From NCBI GenBank assembly GCA_036520715.1, contig DATDJF010000325.1:1-9739 (forward strand): a stretch of DNA of 9,739 bases. The letters are read 5' to 3'. A program made the position numbers and the translations under genes. This stretch comes from JAEUPI01 sp036520715. GTDB lineage: Bacteria; Pseudomonadota; Gammaproteobacteria; Burkholderiales; Burkholderiaceae_C. Positions 7,324 through 9,739 of this stretch are shown here, in pieces (within the stretch, counting starts at the first letter, position 1; each line of letters starts with the position of its first letter). The notes under the pieces were generated by a model. That model made no database searches. It saw only the letters and a program-made list of their open reading frames with translations, and had not been told where the DNA came from.

Positions 7324-8262
7324 ATGCGCTTCGACCTCACCACCCTGAACCTCGTGCTCGCCATTGCCGACACCCGCAGCATCACCCGCGGCGCCGAGCG
7401 CGAGAGCCTGGCGCTGGCCGCGGCCAGCAAGCGCCTGTCGGACCTGGAGTCGCGCCTGGGCGTCAGCCTGTTCGAGCGCCGTGCGCGCGGTGTCGAGCCC
7501 ACCGAAGCCGGGCGCGCGCTGCTGCGGCACATCCGCACGCTGCACTCGTCGCTGCATGCGCTGGAGAGCGAGGTGGTCGAGTTCTCGCGCGGCATCAAGG
7601 GCCACCTGCGCATCGCCGCCAATGCCAGCGCGATCGCCGAGCACCTGCCGGCCGACCTGGCGGCTTTTGCCAAGGCGAATCCCGGCATCCGCATCAGCCT
7701 CGAGGAACTCACCAGCGACGAGGTGCAGGATGCCGTCGTGGAGGGGCGCGCGGATGCCGGCATCTTCGTGGCGCCAGCCCGCGAAACGGCGCTCGAGGGC
7801 CGCCCCTACCGCGACGGGTTGCTGGCCGTCCTGGTGCCGCGTGGCCACACGCTGGCCCGCCGCGCCGGGCAGCGCTTCGACGCGCTGCTCGATCACGACA
7901 TCGTGGGCCTGCACGCCGGCGCCGCCGCTCAGCAGCAGATGCGCGAACGCGCGCAGGCGCTGGGCCGCACGCTGAATGCCCGCATGCAGGTGCACGGCTT
8001 CGACGCGATCGCGCAGCTGGTCGAGGCGGGGCTGGGCGTCGCGGTGCTGCCGGCGGTGGTGGCCGAGCGCTTTGCCAAGGTGTTCAAGGTGCAGCCGCTG
8101 AAGCTCAACGAAGACTGGGCGCAGCGCCACTACCTGCTGGCGGTGCGTCGTCAGGACGTGCTGCCGCCGTCACTGCGCCGCTTCGTCGATGCGCTGTGTC
8201 GCCCCACCCAGGCGCAGCCCGCACCGTCCGCCAGGGCGCCGTCCAGGGCGCGAGCGGCATGA
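7324..8262 (+). CDS. LysR-type transcriptional regulator next to leuC
   Basis: The product is 312 residues, normal for LysR regulators. Residues 1-62 are the winged helix-turn-helix (FDLTTLNLVLAIADTRSITRGAE ... LALAAASKRLSDLESRLGVSLFERRARGVEPTEAGRALL), with the classic LFERR turn. A linker helix follows (about 65-90), then the periplasmic-binding-like effector domain (about 92-295: GHLRIAANASAIAEHLPADL, DAGIFVAP, LVPRGHTLA, HGFDAIAQLVEAGLGVAVLP). A Pro/Ala/Arg tail (about 293-312) is low complexity, and its DNA has a short direct repeat (CCAGGGCGC at 8231-8239 and 8243-8251). The start at ATG 7324 matches the MRFDLT opening typical of this subgroup; no Shine-Dalgarno sequence precedes it. It lies 55 nt before leuC on the same strand, so it may control leuC or be co-transcribed with it. 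Effector and targets are unknown; it is not obviously LeuO. Confidence 0.92.
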   Translation: MRFDLTTLNLVLAIADTRSITRGAERESLALAAASKRLSDLESRLGVSLFERRARGVEPTEAGRALLRHIRTLHSSLHALESEVVEFSRGIKGHLRIAANASAIAEHLPADLAAFAKANPGIRISLEELTSDEVQDAVVEGRADAGIFVAPARETALEGRPYRDGLLAVLVPRGHTLARRAGQRFDALLDHDIVGLHAGAAAQQQMRERAQALGRTLNARMQVHGFDAIAQLVEAGLGVAVLPAVVAERFAKVFKVQPLKLNEDWAQRHYLLAVRRQDVLPPSLRRFVDALCRPTQAQPAPSARAPSRARAA

Positions 8263-8317
8263 CGATCCGGCCGCCGCGATTCGGTTCACACTCACGACCA
8301 CACACTCCGACACTGCC
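8263..8317. other. Leader region of leuC
   Basis: The 55-nt gap has the second TCGGTTCACA copy and then a C/A-rich run (ACTCACGACCACACACTCC) up to ATG 8318. There is no purine-rich ribosome-binding site, no clear leader peptide with leucine codons and no terminator stem, so classical leucine attenuation is not visible. Confidence 0.5.
8281..8290 (+). promoter_or_regulatory. TCGGTTCACA motif upstream of leuC (copy 2)
   Basis: This is an exact copy of the 10-mer at 7252-7261. Its position 27 nt before the leuC start suits a promoter part or an activator/repressor site. Confidence 0.3.
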
Positions 8318-9739
8318 ATGAGCGCACGCACGCTGTACGACAAGCTCTGGGACGACCACGTCGTCCACACCGAGGATGACGGCACCGCCATCCTCTACAT
8401 CGACCGCCACCTGGTGCACGAGGTGACAAGCCCGCAGGCCTACGAGGGGCTGCGCCTGGCCGGCCGCAAGGTCTGGCGCACCAGTTCGGTGGTGGCCACC
8501 GCCGACCACAACACGCCCACCACCGGCTGGTCGCAGGGCTACGACGGCATCGCCGACCCGATCAGCAAGCTGCAGATCACCACGCTCGACGCCAACATCA
8601 AGGCGCACGGCGCGGCTGCGTACTTTCCCTTCCTCGACCGGCGGCAGGGCATCGTGCACGTGATCGGCCCGGAGAACGGCGCCACGCTGCCCGGCATGAC
8701 GGTGGTGTGCGGCGACTCGCACACCAGCACGCACGGCGCCTTCGGTGCGCTCGCGTTCGGCATCGGCACCAGCGAGGTCGAGCACGTGCTGGCCACACAG
8801 ACGCTGCTGGCCAAGAAGATGAAGAACCTGCTGGTGAAAGTGGATGGCACGCTGTCCAGGGGCTGCAGCGCCAAGGACATCGTGCTGGCGATCATCGGCC
8901 GCATCGGCACCGCCGGCGGCACCGGCCACACGATCGAGTTCGGCGGCTCGGCGATGCGCGCGCTGTCGATGGAAGGCCGCATGACGGTGTGCAACATGGC
9001 GATCGAGGCCGGTGCGCGCGCCGGCCTGGTGGCGGTGGACGACACGACGGTGCGCTACGTCAAGGGCCGGCTGTTCGCGCCGCAGGGGCTGGAGTGGGAC
9101 CAGGCGGTGGCGGCATGGCGCGGCTTGCACTCCGACGCCGGTGCACATTTCGACAAGGTGGTCGAACTCGACGCTGCGCAGATCAAGCCGCAGGTGACCT
9201 GGGGCACGTCGCCCGAGATGGTGTTGAGCATCGAGGACCGTGTGCCCGACCCCGAGCGGGAGAAGGACGCCACCAAGCGCGACGCGATCGAGCGCGCGCT
9301 GGTCTACATGGGGCTGGAGCCGAACAAGCCGATCGCCGACATCGGCATCGATAAGGTCTTCATCGGCTCGTGCACCAACAGCCGCATCGAAGACTTGCGC
9401 GAGGCCGCGGCAATGGTGCGCCGCATCGGGCAGCGGGTGGCGCCGAGCGTCAAGCTGGCGATGGTGGTGCCCGGCTCGGGCCTGGTGAAGGCGCAGGCCG
9501 AGAAAGAAGGCCTGCACGAGATCTTCAAGGCCGCGGGCTTCGAGTGGCGCGAGCCCGGCTGCTCGATGTGCCTGGCCATGAACGCCGACCGCCTGGAACC
9601 GGGCGAGCGCTGCGCCTCCACCAGCAACCGCAACTTCGAGGGCCGGCAGGGCGCCGGCGGCCGCACGCATCTGGTGAGTCCCGCGATGGCGGCTGCTGCC
9701 GCGCTCAACGGCCACTTCGTCGACGTGCGGCGCTTTGCC
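8318..9739 (+). CDS. leuC: 3-isopropylmalate dehydratase, large subunit (3' end at window edge)
   Basis: With LeuD, LeuC isomerises 2-isopropylmalate to 3-isopropylmalate in leucine biosynthesis, in the cytosol. The frame is open from ATG 8318 to the last base (474 codons, no stop seen). It opens MSARTLYDKLWDDHVV and includes YIDRHLVHEVTSPQAYEGLR, VVCGDSHTSTHGAFGALAFGIGTSEVEHVLATQT, AGGTGHTIEFGG and PQVTWGTSPEMVLS. The aconitase-type [4Fe-4S] ligands are present as C352 (GSCTNSRIEDLR), C415 and C418 (PGCSMCLAMN), and the substrate-site run ASTSNRNFEGRQGAGGRTHLVSPAMAAAAA follows. The last visible residues GHFVDVRRFA match the extreme C-terminus of the family (E. coli LeuC is 466 residues), so at most a few codons are missing. 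No Shine-Dalgarno sequence precedes the ATG. The LysR gene directly upstream is a plausible regulator, and leuD would be expected next, outside the window. Confidence 0.97.
   Translation, partial: MSARTLYDKLWDDHVVHTEDDGTAILYIDRHLVHEVTSPQAYEGLRLAGRKVWRTSSVVATADHNTPTTGWSQGYDGIADPISKLQITTLDANIKAHGAAAYFPFLDRRQGIVHVIGPENGATLPGMTVVCGDSHTSTHGAFGALAFGIGTSEVEHVLATQTLLAKKMKNLLVKVDGTLSRGCSAKDIVLAIIGRIGTAGGTGHTIEFGGSAMRALSMEGRMTVCNMAIEAGARAGLVAVDDTTVRYVKGRLFAPQGLEWDQAVAAWRGLHSDAGAHFDKVVELDAAQIKPQVTWGTSPEMVLSIEDRVPDPEREKDATKRDAIERALVYMGLEPNKPIADIGIDKVFIGSCTNSRIEDLREAAAMVRRIGQRVAPSVKLAMVVPGSGLVKAQAEKEGLHEIFKAAGFEWREPGCSMCLAMNADRLEPGERCASTSNRNFEGRQGAGGRTHLVSPAMAAAAALNGHFVDVRRFA

Noticed and set aside
8231..8251. 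Direct repeat CCAGGGCGC in the 3' end of the LysR gene
   Set aside because: It is only 9 nt in a GC-rich low-complexity Ala/Pro/Arg tail; replication slippage or chance explains it.
8105..9715. A 536-codon open frame on the minus strand opposite the end of the LysR gene and leuC
   Set aside because: leuC reads through on the + strand with complete iron-sulfur and substrate motifs, so the minus frame is a shadow.

Overview
The window reads as chromosome of a GC-rich betaproteobacterium. The strong G/C third-position bias, the close match of every protein to Burkholderiales-type families, and the juxtaposition of a propionate-carboxylation cluster with a LysR-leuC locus suggest the Rubrivivax/Leptothrix/Methylibium side of the Burkholderiales. 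This placement is inference from pattern recognition, not from a search. All eight genes are on the + strand, and no RNA genes, CRISPR arrays, insertion sequences or phage genes are visible.

Positions 1-6344 hold a propionyl-CoA / methylmalonyl-CoA operon: the 3' half of methylmalonyl-CoA mutase (scpA), its G-protein chaperone meaB, the carboxyltransferase (pccB) and biotin-carrying (pccA) subunits of propionyl-CoA carboxylase, and a small VOC-fold protein in the place where an epimerase would be useful. Together they describe propionyl-CoA -> (S)-methylmalonyl-CoA (PccAB) -> (R)-methylmalonyl-CoA (epimerase, perhaps the VOC protein) -> succinyl-CoA (mutase, protected by MeaB). Gene spacing is tight: 20 nt between scpA and meaB, 18 nt between meaB and pccB, and 11 nt between pccA and the VOC gene. 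The exception is a 58-nt spacer between pccB and pccA, which carries an inverted repeat, a 21-codon bridging ORF and a possible target-site duplication.

Positions 6345-7211 hold a 75-nt spacer with a perfect 24-bp palindrome, then a DUF481-type outer-membrane beta-barrel protein with a signal peptide. Positions 7212-8262 hold a 112-nt spacer and a LysR-type regulator. Positions 8318-9739 hold leuC (large subunit of 3-isopropylmalate dehydratase), complete except perhaps for the last codons. It starts a leucine-biosynthesis locus that presumably continues with leuD outside the window.

No wholly new multi-gene system is evident: the genes are known families. The unexplained signals are small elements in and between them. 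They are a GC-rich palindromic repeat that appears to have been taken up in frame into pccA (about 25 extra residues in the biotin-transfer region), a 55-nt element between pccB and pccA flanked by 7-bp direct repeats, the palindrome abutting the DUF481 ribosome-binding site, a 10-mer shared by the leaders of the LysR gene and leuC, and a VOC protein that has Gln where epimerases have their first metal-binding His.
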